Assembly: GCA_963825845.1 (NCBI GenBank)
Contig: CAWGVL010000020.1
Span: forward strand, 1 to 64,000
From: DASQDN01 sp963825845
GTDB taxonomy: Bacteria; Acidobacteriota; Terriglobia; Bryobacterales; Bryobacteraceae
DNA: 64,000 nucleotides
Direction of reading: 5' to 3'
Of this stretch, positions 27,065-36,618 are shown in pieces. Numbering within the stretch: the first letter of the stretch is position 1; every line of letters starts with the position of its first letter. The notes beneath the pieces were generated by a model that did not search any database, was not told the origin of the DNA, and saw nothing but the letters and a program-made list of their open reading frames with translations. The position numbers and the translations under genes were made by a program.

Positions 27065-28402
27065 CTATAGACGCACGATGTTCGGCGAATTGAATTTCTT
27101 CAAAGCATTGCGCGTATCGACAATCAACCGGGACGCCTTGACGAGGGCTGCGTAATCGGTCGTTTTGTGATCCGTGACGATCACGACGCAATCGGCGGCT
27201 TTGGCTGCGGCTAGGGGATCCTGGGCCTCCAAATCGAGGCCGTCGATCCTCAGGCTGGGCACATACGGATCAGAGTATGTAACCTTCGCGCCGCGTTGCG
27301 TCATCAGGTGAATGATATCCAGCGCCGGCGACTCCCGCACGTCATCAATATCGCGTTTATAGGCGACACCGGAAATATGCACAGTTGAGCCACGCAACGG
27401 TTTCGAAGCATCGTTGAGAGCATTCTGAACCTTTTCAACGACAAAATGCGGCATTTGGCCGTTCACGTGGCCGGCGAGCTCGATGAAACGCGCTTCGATG
27501 CCTGCCTGCTTACTCTTCCACGAGAGGTAGAACGGGTCAATGGGAATGCAGTGCCCGCCGAGTCCGGGCCCCGGATAAAATGGCATAAATCCAAAAGGCT
27601 TGGTGGCGGCCGCCTCGATCACTTCCCATACATTGATGCCCATCCGGGAGCACATAATCGCTAACTCGTTCACCAGACCGATGTTGATCATGCGGAACGT
27701 GTTCTCGAGAAGCTTTACCATCTCGGCGACTTGCGTCGAACTGACGGGTATCACGGTTTCGAGACCCTGGCGGTAGAATAGCCCGCCCATCTCCGTACAC
27801 GCGGGAGTTGTACCACCGACGACCTTCGGGATGTTCTTGGTTTGAAAATTCGGATTACCCGGATCGACACGCTCAGGAGAGAAGCACAGGAAAAAGTCTT
27901 CACCGACTTGCAGTCCCGACTGCTCGAGCATCGGCCGTACAAGCTCGTCCGTGGTACCGGGGTAAGTGGTCGATTCCAGGATCACCAGCATGCCGGGATG
28001 AAAATATTTGGCGATCTGTTCGCATGCGGACACGATATAACTCATATCCGGGTCTTTCGTCTTTCTCAGCGGTGTCGGGACGCAGATGTTAATCGTGTCG
28101 AGCTCGCTAATGACGCTGAAATCGGAAGTGGCCGATAATCGGCCATTCTTTACGAATTCGGCTACCTCGTTGGTGGGGACGTCTTGGATATAAGACTCAC
28201 CTGCATTCAGGCGGTCCACCTTCGCTTCCTGAAGGTCGATACCGGTGACTCGAAATCCGGCTTTCGCATACTCGACCGCCAGTGGCAGTCCGACATATCC
28301 CAGCCCGACAACGCCTACGCGTGCTGTTTTCGACGTAATTTTTTCTGTTAGTTCAGTAAAATGCGCCGCGGGCGCCTGGGAAGCAGCTGCTGTGGTTTTC
28401 AT
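27065..28402 (-). CDS. Nucleotide-sugar 6-dehydrogenase (WbpA/WecC type)
   Basis: A 445-residue NAD-dependent dehydrogenase oxidising UDP-GlcNAc or UDP-ManNAc at C6 to the uronate. The Rossmann motif is VGVVGLGYVGLPLAVEYAKAG. The catalytic Cys region is PFYPGPGLGGHCIPIDPFYL, and the family lysine follows in the KS segment and in AYKRDIDDVRESPALDI. GGHCIPIDP is the WbpA/WecC style, unlike the GGSCLPKD of AlgD. The ATG at 28402 is chosen over a TTG at 28423 because a TATACT -10 (28423-28428) covers that TTG. With wecB at 13 kb, UDP-ManNAcA is one plausible product; with the DegT and MocA-type enzymes a diamino-uronate is another. Confidence 0.92.
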   Translation of the reverse strand: MKTTAAASQAPAAHFTELTEKITSKTARVGVVGLGYVGLPLAVEYAKAGFRVTGIDLQEAKVDRLNAGESYIQDVPTNEVAEFVKNGRLSATSDFSVISELDTINICVPTPLRKTKDPDMSYIVSACEQIAKYFHPGMLVILESTTYPGTTDELVRPMLEQSGLQVGEDFFLCFSPERVDPGNPNFQTKNIPKVVGGTTPACTEMGGLFYRQGLETVIPVSSTQVAEMVKLLENTFRMINIGLVNELAIMCSRMGINVWEVIEAAATKPFGFMPFYPGPGLGGHCIPIDPFYLSWKSKQAGIEARFIELAGHVNGQMPHFVVEKVQNALNDASKPLRGSTVHISGVAYKRDIDDVRESPALDIIHLMTQRGAKVTYSDPYVPSLRIDGLDLEAQDPLAAAKAADCVVIVTDHKTTDYAALVKASRLIVDTRNALKKFNSPNIVRL

Positions 28403-28422
28403 GGGTGTTGCGTAACTCGTCA

Positions 28423-28428
28423 AGTATA
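28423..28428 (-). promoter_or_regulatory. -10 element (TATACT) of the nucleotide-sugar dehydrogenase
   Basis: Twenty bases upstream of the ATG at 28402, giving a leader of about 14 nt. It lies in the 40-bp gap between this gene and the flippase gene on the same strand. Confidence 0.4.
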
Positions 28429-28442
28429 GCGTCCGTCCCTTC

Positions 28443-29957
28443 TCACACGAATCTCAAACTACGCCGGACCTTCAGAATTTTACCTCGAACCAATGCGATC
28501 TCATCCGGCTGCGGTACTTTTAGGAACAGTACTACTGCTCCATAAACCGTGCAATAGAGGATACCCGTGGCGCTCAGAATGACAAGGGGATGCGTTCCCA
28601 GCAGCAACAGGCGCAACAGCGCCGCCGTTGCGGCGGCTATCGCGGCAGCGATCGCGAGTTTACCCACATCCACCAGCAGGACCAGATCACCCCGCGACAA
28701 CCCGAGAATCCTGACCATCCTGTAGGTCAGTACCAGGCGCTCGATCAGCATGATTACCCCCACGGCAGCGAGCGCTCCGGGCATTCCGAACAGCAGGATG
28801 CCAACATAAATGGCGAGTACCAGTAGGGCAGTGCAGGCAAACCGAACCTTGAGCAGGAATGGCATGTGCTCCTTGTAGGCCCGCATCACAGGGTCGATCA
28901 TCAGCATCGTCAGCGGAATGATCCAGAGATTCACGACAAAAATGGGCCAGCTTGCGGCGTAGCGGGGCGTGAACATCAAAATCAGAAATTCGTAACCCGT
29001 GACAAGGAGAAAGCCGACGATCGGCCAGTAGACAGCGCTCAGTTTACGCATCGCGCTGGCCAGCAGCACGGCTATCTGGCGGCCTTCGCCCTGCTGCTGC
29101 AAAAACGCAACACGTGGCAGTACCACCGAGTTGACCGAGTCGCGTAACAGGCCCGTGAGCGGCAATTGGAAGCAACCCACCGCATAAACGGCATAATCAG
29201 CCGCGGAAAACCGATTGGCGACGAAGTACATGTGCAGATCGTTCTGCGCCATCCATCCAAAACCGGCAATGCCCAGCGGAACCGCGTAATGAGCCTGCTC
29301 GCGCATCAGGCGCCAGTCAGGAGTTTTCCAAAATCCGGGAAATCTCTTTTCCAAATACCAAAGCATGATGGCGCCCTGGAGCAGCCCCTGAAACAGCGCC
29401 GACCACAGTACCGCGCTCAACGTGCCGAACAACAGAGCGGCCCCGCCGATCACAATCGCTCGTGTAAGCTGCGAGAGCACGATAAAAGCACTGGAGTAGC
29501 CTACGTCCTGGTTGGCCGTAGCGACAATCTCAAGAAAAAAGCCAAACAGCCAGGCGAACAGCAGGGCTCCCGTCAGGCCGCCGTACGCTACGAGTTCGTT
29601 GCTCCCGAACAGCCATTGCAGAACCTGTGGAAACAGCAGCAGGATGAGAAACGCAACGATTCCCACCGCGCCATTGACGAGGAGAATATTGAGCACGATC
29701 TTCCCCCCATCCTGCGGTTGCCGCGGCAGGAAATAGAACACATTCATATGAAAGCCCAGCGAGATTAAAGGAATCGCTGAACCCATCAGGAGAAAAACCT
29801 GCTTGTATAAACCGAAATCGTTCTGGCTGAGCACGCGGACCATCAGCAGGGGAACGGCAAAGCTGACTGCGAACCCAATGGTCTTGGCCGCCAGCAGCCA
29901 CGCGGTTTGAACGGTGAGGCTTGGCCGCTGCGGCGCGGAAACAGTTTCGGGTCCCAT
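28443..29957 (-). CDS. Wzx-type polysaccharide flippase
   Basis: A 504-residue membrane protein of the MATE/oligosaccharide flippase superfamily with about 12-14 helices over its length. It moves lipid-linked repeat units across the inner membrane. The first helix pair (TAWLLAAKTIGFAVSFAVPLLMVRVLSQNDFGLYKQVF) is the standard opening of the family. The ATG at 29957 overlaps the stop of the upstream glycosyltransferase as TGATG, so the earlier start at 29993 is unlikely. It is the third gene of a tight operon: oxidoreductase, glycosyltransferase, flippase. No Wzy-like polymerase accompanies it in the window. Confidence 0.88.
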   Translation of the reverse strand: MGPETVSAPQRPSLTVQTAWLLAAKTIGFAVSFAVPLLMVRVLSQNDFGLYKQVFLLMGSAIPLISLGFHMNVFYFLPRQPQDGGKIVLNILLVNGAVGIVAFLILLLFPQVLQWLFGSNELVAYGGLTGALLFAWLFGFFLEIVATANQDVGYSSAFIVLSQLTRAIVIGGAALLFGTLSAVLWSALFQGLLQGAIMLWYLEKRFPGFWKTPDWRLMREQAHYAVPLGIAGFGWMAQNDLHMYFVANRFSAADYAVYAVGCFQLPLTGLLRDSVNSVVLPRVAFLQQQGEGRQIAVLLASAMRKLSAVYWPIVGFLLVTGYEFLILMFTPRYAASWPIFVVNLWIIPLTMLMIDPVMRAYKEHMPFLLKVRFACTALLVLAIYVGILLFGMPGALAAVGVIMLIERLVLTYRMVRILGLSRGDLVLLVDVGKLAIAAAIAAATAALLRLLLLGTHPLVILSATGILYCTVYGAVVLFLKVPQPDEIALVRGKILKVRRSLRFV

Positions 29958-31081
29958 CAGCGGGCTACCAGGTCCCGGTACAGCCGGACCCACTGCTCGC
30001 GAACGGAACGTCCGCTGTATTTGTCCAATTCCTGCCTGCCCTGCCGGGTGAGACGCTCCACGAGTTCGTCATCTTCAAGCAGTCGGAGAGCGCAGGCGGC
30101 CATGGCATCGTGGTCGTTGCAGTCCACGAGAAGGCCTGTCGCTCCGTCCTTCACGATATAAGGAATGCCGCCGGCCTTTGTGGCAACGAAAGGCAACCCG
30201 GAAGCGTAGCATTCGAGGATCGAGCCGGGCATGCAGTCCAGATCGGGGCTGGTCAAGTAAATGTCGACCGAATCGTACAGGTCGGCGATCTTACTGTGGG
30301 GAACTCGCCCGATGAAGGTCGTATTACGCAAACCCAGCTCGCGCGCGAACGCTTCCAGAGTTGGGCGAGAGATCCCGTCGTGAGCGACCGTAAGGGTGGC
30401 ATCCGGGTACTTGCGCTGTATGATCTGGAACGCGCGGAGCGTACATTGCACGTTATAAAGCGGTTCGAGAATGCGGTTGTGCAGGAAGGTCGGCCGGAGT
30501 TTGCGGCGTTTACGGTACCGGAACTGACCAGGATCGATGATGTTGTAGATGAATTGTACCTTCAGACCGAACCGGGCAAATACGTCCACCAGGTAGCCGG
30601 ATGGCGAAACAATCGCATCCGCCTTACGGATCGTAGGCAGCGCCGAACTCCAGTTGGTGAGATGATCGTCAGCCTCACCGCTCCGGTAGTTGAGGATGAC
30701 CTTTTTGCCAAGCAGCCTGCCTAACAGCATCGGCGGCATTGACCACAACGCATACGACCAGTATGAAGCCGAGAAGATATGCAGGATCTCGTACCGCGGC
30801 ACATTCCAAAAAACAGACGGCAGGTAGTACAGAAACGTTAGAATCGTCCGCAGGTAGCGGATCGACTGCAGAAAACGGAACGGATGCGGGAATACCGGGG
30901 CAATCGGCAGGAAATCGATGCTGACGGAGGAGTCCTGGGCCAGCTCCGATAAAAGCCGCTGCGCCTGAACGGCTTGGCCGCCTAAGATATTTAGCGACGG
31001 CGCGATCAATAAGACACGGATGGCGGGCTTTGCCGCGGGTCTGGTCTGCTGCGCGCCGTCTTGCGCCCGCGATGCAATCAT
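29957..31081 (-). CDS. Family 4 glycosyltransferase
   Basis: A 374-residue GT-B enzyme. The N-domain begins RVLLIAPSLNILGGQAVQAQRLL. The C-domain has the nucleotide-sugar site TFIGRVPHSKIADLYDSVDIYL followed by SILECYASGLPFVATKAGGIPYIV with the E-x7-E type pattern (LECYASGLP, GATGLLVD). It is cytoplasmic with no membrane helix apart from a hydrophobic stretch around 65-85. The ATG at 31081 overlaps the upstream stop as ATGA; an earlier in-frame start at 31180 would lie inside the oxidoreductase gene. Donor and acceptor sugars are unknown. Confidence 0.9.
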   Translation of the reverse strand: MIASRAQDGAQQTRPAAKPAIRVLLIAPSLNILGGQAVQAQRLLSELAQDSSVSIDFLPIAPVFPHPFRFLQSIRYLRTILTFLYYLPSVFWNVPRYEILHIFSASYWSYALWSMPPMLLGRLLGKKVILNYRSGEADDHLTNWSSALPTIRKADAIVSPSGYLVDVFARFGLKVQFIYNIIDPGQFRYRKRRKLRPTFLHNRILEPLYNVQCTLRAFQIIQRKYPDATLTVAHDGISRPTLEAFARELGLRNTTFIGRVPHSKIADLYDSVDIYLTSPDLDCMPGSILECYASGLPFVATKAGGIPYIVKDGATGLLVDCNDHDAMAACALRLLEDDELVERLTRQGRQELDKYSGRSVREQWVRLYRDLVAR

Positions 31082-33285
31082 TGTGCTGTTCGCACGCTCG
31101 CGGCCGGCTGCGCCAGTATCGCGAGGGTATCTATGCAATAAGGCTGCGACGTCCGAGCCGATTCCAGCATGCCTATGCACCCGATTGTCGCTCGCGCGCC
31201 GTCTACGACGTCGATCTTCGGGGCTTGACCAGACCGCACGCGATCGATGAATGACTTTAACTGCGCGCCATAGCCTTTATCCGGCCACATTTTTGAACTC
31301 CGGGTCCGGGTCTTGCCTTTGATCGCGAGCCGCTTAAAGTCCTCGGTCGAGGCGCCGATACCCTGCGCAAAAACCTCCACCAACTCACCGCCCGAGGTTG
31401 TGCTCCCTACAGTGCAATATGTCATGTTCCCAATAGATCCATCGGCAAATCGGAACGAGGCCACTATATTGTTCTCGCCCACTGGATCCTGTTTGCCCGT
31501 CGGCAGGCAATATGCTGAAACTTCAACCGGCTCCGAGCCGAGCAGCCAATACATGAGATCCACGAAGTGACACGCCTCACCAAGGATGGCCCCGCCGATC
31601 GAAGGATCAGCCATCCAATAATTGCCGGAGATGCCGGGCGAATTGATGCGGCAGCTCACGACTGCGGGGGAGACACGCCCTTTCAGAGCGTTCTTCACCG
31701 CCACGTAATAAGGTGCAAAACGACGATTGAAGCCCACCGTCAAATGCCGCCCGTTCTCCTGGGCTGCGCGATATAAATCTTGGCACTCCGCAATGGTAAG
31801 AGCCATCGGCTTCTCCACGAAGACGTGCTTTCCAGCGCGGAGAGCGGCTACGGATTGCGGGGCATGCTGCGGATTGCGGGTGGCAATCAGCACGGCGGCC
31901 ACTGACGAGTCGTTGAGAATTTCTTCGTATTCGGTTGTACAGTACGCTGCGCCGAAGCGCTGCGCATAGCTTTTCCCACGGGCTCCATTGCCGGAATGGA
32001 TGGCGCGGAGTTCTACGCCATCCATTTTCTTCAGTATCGGCAGATGTTCCCATTTCGCCAGATTGCCAGCCCCTATTACAGCTACACCGAAACCGCTGGT
32101 CTTGCGATCCCCCGGAATGGGGAGATCGACCCGACGCTTGGCCTTATAGTGCGCCACCGGATCGGGCGCCGAAGCGGCCGGATACTCGAGCAGCACGGCC
32201 AGACTCGGGGAGCCCGGCGCCATGATGGTCTGATACGCTTCGCTGGCGCGATCGAGAGGGTACTCGTGAGTAATTAACGGCTGAACCCGGACGATTCCAC
32301 GCCCGATGAGCCGCAGGAACTCTTCCATATTGCGGTTCTCAGTCCACCGAACGTACGAGAGCGGGTAATCACGTCCCTTCTTCTCGTAATCGTCGTCATA
32401 GCTACCGGGGCCGTAGGCGCGCGACATCAGGAGACGAATCTCCTTTAGATACATATCGTTCCAAGGAAAGCTCATCTCCACCGCGCCAACGACCACGATA
32501 CGGCCGCGATCACGGCAGAGCTGCAAGGCCAACTGGCAGGGAGCCGCTGATTTGGCTGCCGCCGCTACGAAGACGCAATCCACACCCCGGCCGTTCGTGA
32601 TCGACATGACGTTGTCGAGGAAACCGGCCCCGCCGGTCAAAGCGTGCTCGGCGCCAAGCTGCCGGGCGAGCTCTACGCGATCCTGCCTCAAATCGGTGGC
32701 GATAACCCTAGCCCCTTGCGCGGTGGCAAGCTGCGCGACAAGCTGACCCACCAGTCCTAAACCGATAACTGCCACGTACTCGCCGATCTGTACTTCCGAG
32801 ATCCGCACCGAGTTCATCGCAATGCTGCCGAGTGTGGCAAAGCAGGCGTGCTGGAACGGTACTTCGTCCGGAATGCAGGCAACCAGGTTGCGGCCCGTCA
32901 TGATGGCTTCGCCGTGGCCTGTGCCTTCGCCGCCGTACGATACCCGGTCACCTATCTTGATATCGGAAACAGTGGCGTGCTTATCCACAACGAATCCTGC
33001 GCCGGAGTACCCCAAGACTGCGTAGTCCGAGAACAGTTTCGCCTTCACTTCTTCATAGGTCTTGAAAGGGCCCACCGCCTTGGCGACGTTTAAAACGCGC
33101 TGCACATGGGAAGGATTGTCGGCGACCTCCTTCATGATGCCTTCCTGGTGGATACTGGCGGTTTCCGTTCCGGCGCTGATCAGCGAATAAATCGGGTGGA
33201 TTAGAACATGATGAGCCGATACGACCGGGTCCGGTACTTCGTCGACAATTATGTCCTTCAGGCCTTTACGGATGACTTGCTTCAT
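31078..33285 (-). CDS. Bi-domain oxidoreductase: zinc-type dehydrogenase fused to Gfo/Idh/MocA
   Basis: A 735-residue fusion. Residues 1-375 are a medium-chain (zinc alcohol dehydrogenase-like) dehydrogenase with the NAD motif AVIGLGLVGQLVAQLATAQGA. Residues about 400-735 are a Gfo/Idh/MocA oxidoreductase with GFGVAVIGAGNLAKWEHLPIL and the catalytic-type VEKPMALTIAECQDL. The N-domain keeps GEGTGHGE but lacks the usual structural-zinc cysteine cluster. Such fusions occur in polysaccharide loci and are thought to oxidise and reduce sugar intermediates in one polypeptide. The ATG at 33285 is preferred to a TTG at 33318. It is the first gene of an operon with the glycosyltransferase and the flippase. 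Confidence 0.88.
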   Translation of the reverse strand: MKQVIRKGLKDIIVDEVPDPVVSAHHVLIHPIYSLISAGTETASIHQEGIMKEVADNPSHVQRVLNVAKAVGPFKTYEEVKAKLFSDYAVLGYSGAGFVVDKHATVSDIKIGDRVSYGGEGTGHGEAIMTGRNLVACIPDEVPFQHACFATLGSIAMNSVRISEVQIGEYVAVIGLGLVGQLVAQLATAQGARVIATDLRQDRVELARQLGAEHALTGGAGFLDNVMSITNGRGVDCVFVAAAAKSAAPCQLALQLCRDRGRIVVVGAVEMSFPWNDMYLKEIRLLMSRAYGPGSYDDDYEKKGRDYPLSYVRWTENRNMEEFLRLIGRGIVRVQPLITHEYPLDRASEAYQTIMAPGSPSLAVLLEYPAASAPDPVAHYKAKRRVDLPIPGDRKTSGFGVAVIGAGNLAKWEHLPILKKMDGVELRAIHSGNGARGKSYAQRFGAAYCTTEYEEILNDSSVAAVLIATRNPQHAPQSVAALRAGKHVFVEKPMALTIAECQDLYRAAQENGRHLTVGFNRRFAPYYVAVKNALKGRVSPAVVSCRINSPGISGNYWMADPSIGGAILGEACHFVDLMYWLLGSEPVEVSAYCLPTGKQDPVGENNIVASFRFADGSIGNMTYCTVGSTTSGGELVEVFAQGIGASTEDFKRLAIKGKTRTRSSKMWPDKGYGAQLKSFIDRVRSGQAPKIDVVDGARATIGCIGMLESARTSQPYCIDTLAILAQPAASVRTAQ

Positions 33286-33399
33286 ACGGGGCGATTTAGA
33301 GGGATCCGGCTGATTCAAGATATGACGGTACTTCGGAACCGCCGAACTGCCTATTATACGTCGGCTCGGCTGTGCTTACCGCCCCAGATATACCTTAGG

Positions 33400-34248
33400 T
33401 CAGTCCGGCCGGTCGAAATGGAGCATTCCGTATTTTCTAGCGTGCCCATCGTCCCGGATGAGCCGTCCGCCCGATGCCTCGATATGTGCGATGAGTTCGA
33501 GTTTACTGCCGGAGGCGCCTGCCGCAGGTTCGTGATACTCCACATTGATTCGCCGAATACGGTGCAGGATTTCCCGAGGCGTGGTGAGCAAAACGTTGTA
33601 TTCGCTACCCTCGATATCCATTTTCAGGAGGTCGATAGTATCGGTGGCCAGATCCTCAAGCAAGCGGGCAAGAGTAAGAGTCCGGACTGTGACGCTGCCA
33701 GCACCTCGGTCTCCCGAAGCGAGTCGATACATTTGGCTTGCTTCGGCAGCGCTAGTCATGGCAGCGGTTCCCTCGCTCGAATCAAGCGCCTGGTTGAGGC
33801 AAGTGACGCGGTCGTCCAGCCGGTTAGCCCGTATAGTCTGGCGCAGGCGTTCGTATGTAGCCGGGAACGGCTCAATGCAAACAACCCGTGCGGCCGGACT
33901 ACGGCGTGTAGCGTAACAAGCAAACAGACCGATGTTCGCTCCGGCGTCGATTACTACGCGGTCCGACGGACGTACGTCGTAGACGCGGTGAAAAAAAATC
34001 TGCCACAGGGTCTCGAGATCATAGAATTCCTCGAAACGATGGCGCATGCCGTTCCGAAACAGTGCTTCGAACGGCAGCGATGGCGGGGCAAGCCCGACAT
34101 AGGCCGATGTAACTTCCCACCAATTGCTCATGCTGGCGATACAGCGGAAAATTTCCGGAAAGCGCCGGATGTGACGCATTGCCAGTTTGAATCGAGAGAA
34201 GTCGTTCGGTGCGCAGAAAATCATGCGGAGGTTGCCCGGCGGAGGCAT
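33400..34248 (-). CDS. FkbM-family methyltransferase
   Basis: A 282-residue SAM-dependent methyltransferase. Motif I is RVVIDAGANIGLFACYATRR at about residue 97, then CIEPFPATYERL. The FkbM signature DLLKMDIEGSEYNVLLTTP is at about 205. A second start at 34224 would remove 8 residues. It is the second FkbM gene in the window and is clearly different from the one at 25.3 kb. It lies 114 bases upstream of the oxidoreductase operon on the same strand and diverges from a GNAT-like gene across 40 bases. Confidence 0.88.
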   Translation of the reverse strand: MPPPGNLRMIFCAPNDFSRFKLAMRHIRRFPEIFRCIASMSNWWEVTSAYVGLAPPSLPFEALFRNGMRHRFEEFYDLETLWQIFFHRVYDVRPSDRVVIDAGANIGLFACYATRRSPAARVVCIEPFPATYERLRQTIRANRLDDRVTCLNQALDSSEGTAAMTSAAEASQMYRLASGDRGAGSVTVRTLTLARLLEDLATDTIDLLKMDIEGSEYNVLLTTPREILHRIRRINVEYHEPAAGASGSKLELIAHIEASGGRLIRDDGHARKYGMLHFDRPD

Positions 34249-34261
34249 CGCACGGCGTTAC

Positions 34262-34267
34262 TATAAT
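34262..34267 (+). promoter_or_regulatory. -10 element (TATAAT) for the GNAT-like gene
   Basis: A perfect -10 hexamer in the 40-bp divergent gap, 21 nt before the ATG at 34289. No good -35 match at the normal distance. Confidence 0.45.
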
Positions 34268-34288
34268 ACCTGTTTAACCCCCGCATAC

Positions 34289-35398
34289 ATGATCCGAATC
34301 GTTCCCTTTACAGAGCAGGAACTGGGCGCTACGACGGCTTTCAACGCCCGAATGCGCGCTGGCGCCGCGCCGACCGATTTCCTGCTGCCAGAATCGGTTC
34401 CAGCAACGCGCGCTAGGCCGCCCTCCGCCGTTTCCGCAACGCAGTTTATCGCCATGGAAGATGGGGAAGCGCGCGGTGGATTCATCGAACTTCTGCATCC
34501 GGCTTGGTTGAATGGCTCCGTACAGATGGTTGCCAACTACCAGTCGCCGTTATCGGAGGGGATTTGCGACAAGAAATATGGTTTAGTCGGCATGCAGATG
34601 ATCCGGTATATACAGCAGCAGCGGCCGTATTTATTCGTCGTCGGTATGGGTGACCCTGGTAATCCTTTGCCGCGGCTGCTGCGAGCTTCAAACTGGTCTG
34701 TGTTTTCGGTACCGTTCCTGTTCCGCGTGGAAAACGCTGGCCGATTCCTACGCGAGGTCCGCACCTTGCGCAGCAGCGTCACAAAGCGCATGGCGGCCTC
34801 TGTGGCGGCACTCACCGGGGCCGGATGGATAGGACTGCGCGTTTTGCGAGGCTTGTCCCTTCCGGCCATGTTGTCGGCCCGTCGTTACTCAATTGAACCG
34901 CTGCAGAAGTGGGGTTCGTGGGCCGATGAACTTTGGGAACAGTTCCGCGAACGGTGTTCATTCGGTGTGCTGCGTGACACCTCGACACTGGACACGTTGT
35001 ACCCACTCGGCTCTGGCCGGACACTAGCATGGGTGGTGAAGGAAGCGGGACGTCCGGTAGGATGGGCGGCCGGCCTGAATACGCAAATGCGCGATCACAA
35101 GTATTTCGGAAACCTGCGGGTAGGTACCGTGCTCGACTGCGTTGCCGCGCCGGAGGCCGCCGGGGCAGTGGTTTGGTTGAGTGCACGGATGCTGGCACGC
35201 GCCGGAGCCGATGTGGTGCTTACCAATCAGCAGCACCTGCTTTGGCGCAATGCATTCCGTCATGCGGGATTCTTCCCCGGTCCGTCGAACTATCTTCTTG
35301 CTATGTCGAAGGGCCTGTCTGAGGAAGCGGCGCAACGAGGCGGGCACGATGCGATCCACATCACGCGTGGCGACGGTGACGGCCGTATTCACCTATAG
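34289..35398 (+). CDS. GNAT-like acyltransferase-fold protein
   Basis: A 369-residue protein with two GNAT-like halves. It begins MIRIVPFTEQELGATTAFNARMRAG, a common opening for GNAT proteins in polysaccharide loci. FVVGMGDPGNPLPRLLRASNW and VGTVLDCVAAPEAAGAVVWLSARML resemble acetyl-CoA-binding strand-helix units of each half. No catalytic residues can be assigned. The start at 34289 follows a perfect -10; an upstream in-frame start at 34187 would run into the divergent methyltransferase. It is adjacent to the E1-E2-ACP operon (convergent), so it could use an ACP-bound acyl group, but that is speculation. Confidence 0.65.
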   Translation: MIRIVPFTEQELGATTAFNARMRAGAAPTDFLLPESVPATRARPPSAVSATQFIAMEDGEARGGFIELLHPAWLNGSVQMVANYQSPLSEGICDKKYGLVGMQMIRYIQQQRPYLFVVGMGDPGNPLPRLLRASNWSVFSVPFLFRVENAGRFLREVRTLRSSVTKRMAASVAALTGAGWIGLRVLRGLSLPAMLSARRYSIEPLQKWGSWADELWEQFRERCSFGVLRDTSTLDTLYPLGSGRTLAWVVKEAGRPVGWAAGLNTQMRDHKYFGNLRVGTVLDCVAAPEAAGAVVWLSARMLARAGADVVLTNQQHLLWRNAFRHAGFFPGPSNYLLAMSKGLSEEAAQRGGHDAIHITRGDGDGRIHL

Positions 35399-35410
35399 TT
35401 TGGCTTCCAC

Positions 35411-36352
35411 CTACGAAGTGCCGAGCCGCGCTTTTGCCCACAGCCATTTTGCCTCCAGCCGCGACCGTTCGCCCCGTGTTAAAACGTGATTTCCGTTGCA
35501 GCTGGAGCGCAGATGATCGAGCAGGGTTGACACCGGGACAAACCATCCATTTTTTCGGCTTAATCGCTCCATTACCGTGCGGAACTGGTTGTTTATACGC
35601 CCGTGGTGGACAAATCCGTGTCCGAAATGCGCGTACATGATGCAGGCTCCGCCCTCGGCCTCCAGCCTGTCCAGCGCCGCTTCGGTCAGCATGGCGGTAA
35701 AACTCACACAATTGGCTCCTTCCGACGATGCGTACCACTGATTGACAAACGGTCGTTGCGGGTCGTGATACGGCATCATTGGGCAGGCCCGTAGCGTATT
35801 GATCTCAGGGAAGACGAAATTGCGGCAATACACAATACGGTCCCGGCAGACATCGCCCCAGAAGCTTTCATCTCCTTCGATGTGGCCGCTGAACTCGTCG
35901 ATGCTGTTGCCTCGGGTCATCAACAGGTAAAGCAAACGGCATGGGCCAGTGAGCCGCGCCCGGCCCCAGTAAATGGCTTCGCGGTTGTAGTGATTCGCCA
36001 TTGTTACCGGGTCGTGTCCGAAATATTCGCGAAACGCGTCGAGTCCCGCGATAATTTCCTCGCGGGTCGATGAATGTGGGGCGTTGTTGTGGTAGCCGAT
36101 TTCGAAGCCCCGTTCCTGAAGACTTAGAGCATCGTCCCGGTAATCCGGATCCGCGCAGGTATCGCCAGTGCTGTTCCGCTCCCGGAGCGGCCCGGTTGGC
36201 CACACGCCTTTCGTCGTACGAAATCCGAGATCGGCCAGCAGAGAGTAAACCTCGCGGCCGTCTTTCAGAACCTGCGCGTCGGGATCATCGAAAATCGTAA
36301 ACGCGAAGGACTTGCCCTCGGGCCATGTGAGGCGCGGAGGCGCGGCCTTCAT
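35411..36352 (-). CDS. Polysaccharide-deacetylase-fold protein in the E1-E2-ACP operon
   Basis: A 313-residue protein with the (beta/alpha) barrel pattern of carbohydrate esterase 4: FAFTIFDDPDAQV near the start (the metal Asp pair), then GFEIGYHNNAPHSS at about 85 (the metal-binding histidines) and ACIMYAHFGHGFVHH near residue 240. The motif order fits a deacetylase or glycosidase barrel, but the spacing differs from canonical NodB proteins. Its start overlaps the ACP stop as ATGA, so it is the fourth gene of the operon. It might deacylate the sugar before acyl transfer, or be a hydrolase of another kind. Confidence 0.7.
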   Translation of the reverse strand: MKAAPPRLTWPEGKSFAFTIFDDPDAQVLKDGREVYSLLADLGFRTTKGVWPTGPLRERNSTGDTCADPDYRDDALSLQERGFEIGYHNNAPHSSTREEIIAGLDAFREYFGHDPVTMANHYNREAIYWGRARLTGPCRLLYLLMTRGNSIDEFSGHIEGDESFWGDVCRDRIVYCRNFVFPEINTLRACPMMPYHDPQRPFVNQWYASSEGANCVSFTAMLTEAALDRLEAEGGACIMYAHFGHGFVHHGRINNQFRTVMERLSRKNGWFVPVSTLLDHLRSSCNGNHVLTRGERSRLEAKWLWAKARLGTS

Positions 36353-36612
36353 TTACGCGCTCGGTCCAGATATTCCGCCATGGCGTCAATGGTTCCGAAA
36401 TTCTCGATCGTCAGGTCTTCCTGAGCAATGGACAGATCCCAATTGCCTTCGTACCACATGATCAGCTCCATAATTCCGGCCGAATCCAGCAGACCGGTTT
36501 CGGGAATCACGTCGCTATCTTTCAAGCCGCGCGCGTCGTTGCCGAGAGTCTTGGCGATCTCGATAACTTTCTGCCGGATTGCGTTCTTCGTTTCAGATGT
36601 TGCTGGCGTCAT
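36349..36612 (-). CDS. Acyl carrier protein (in the E1-E2 operon)
   Basis: An 87-residue carrier protein with four-helix pattern. The phosphopantetheine serine is in GLLDSAGIMELIMWYEGNW, where the usual DSL is DSA. Acidic residues around it are those of normal ACPs. The start is six bases after the E2 stop, with AGGA five bases before the ATG. The gene overlaps the downstream deacetylase-fold gene by 4 bases. An ACP directly behind an E2 acyltransferase suggests it receives the acyl group from lipoyl-E2, but the flow direction is inference. Confidence 0.88.
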   Translation of the reverse strand: MTPATSETKNAIRQKVIEIAKTLGNDARGLKDSDVIPETGLLDSAGIMELIMWYEGNWDLSIAQEDLTIENFGTIDAMAEYLDRARK

Positions 36613-36618
36613 GTTTTC

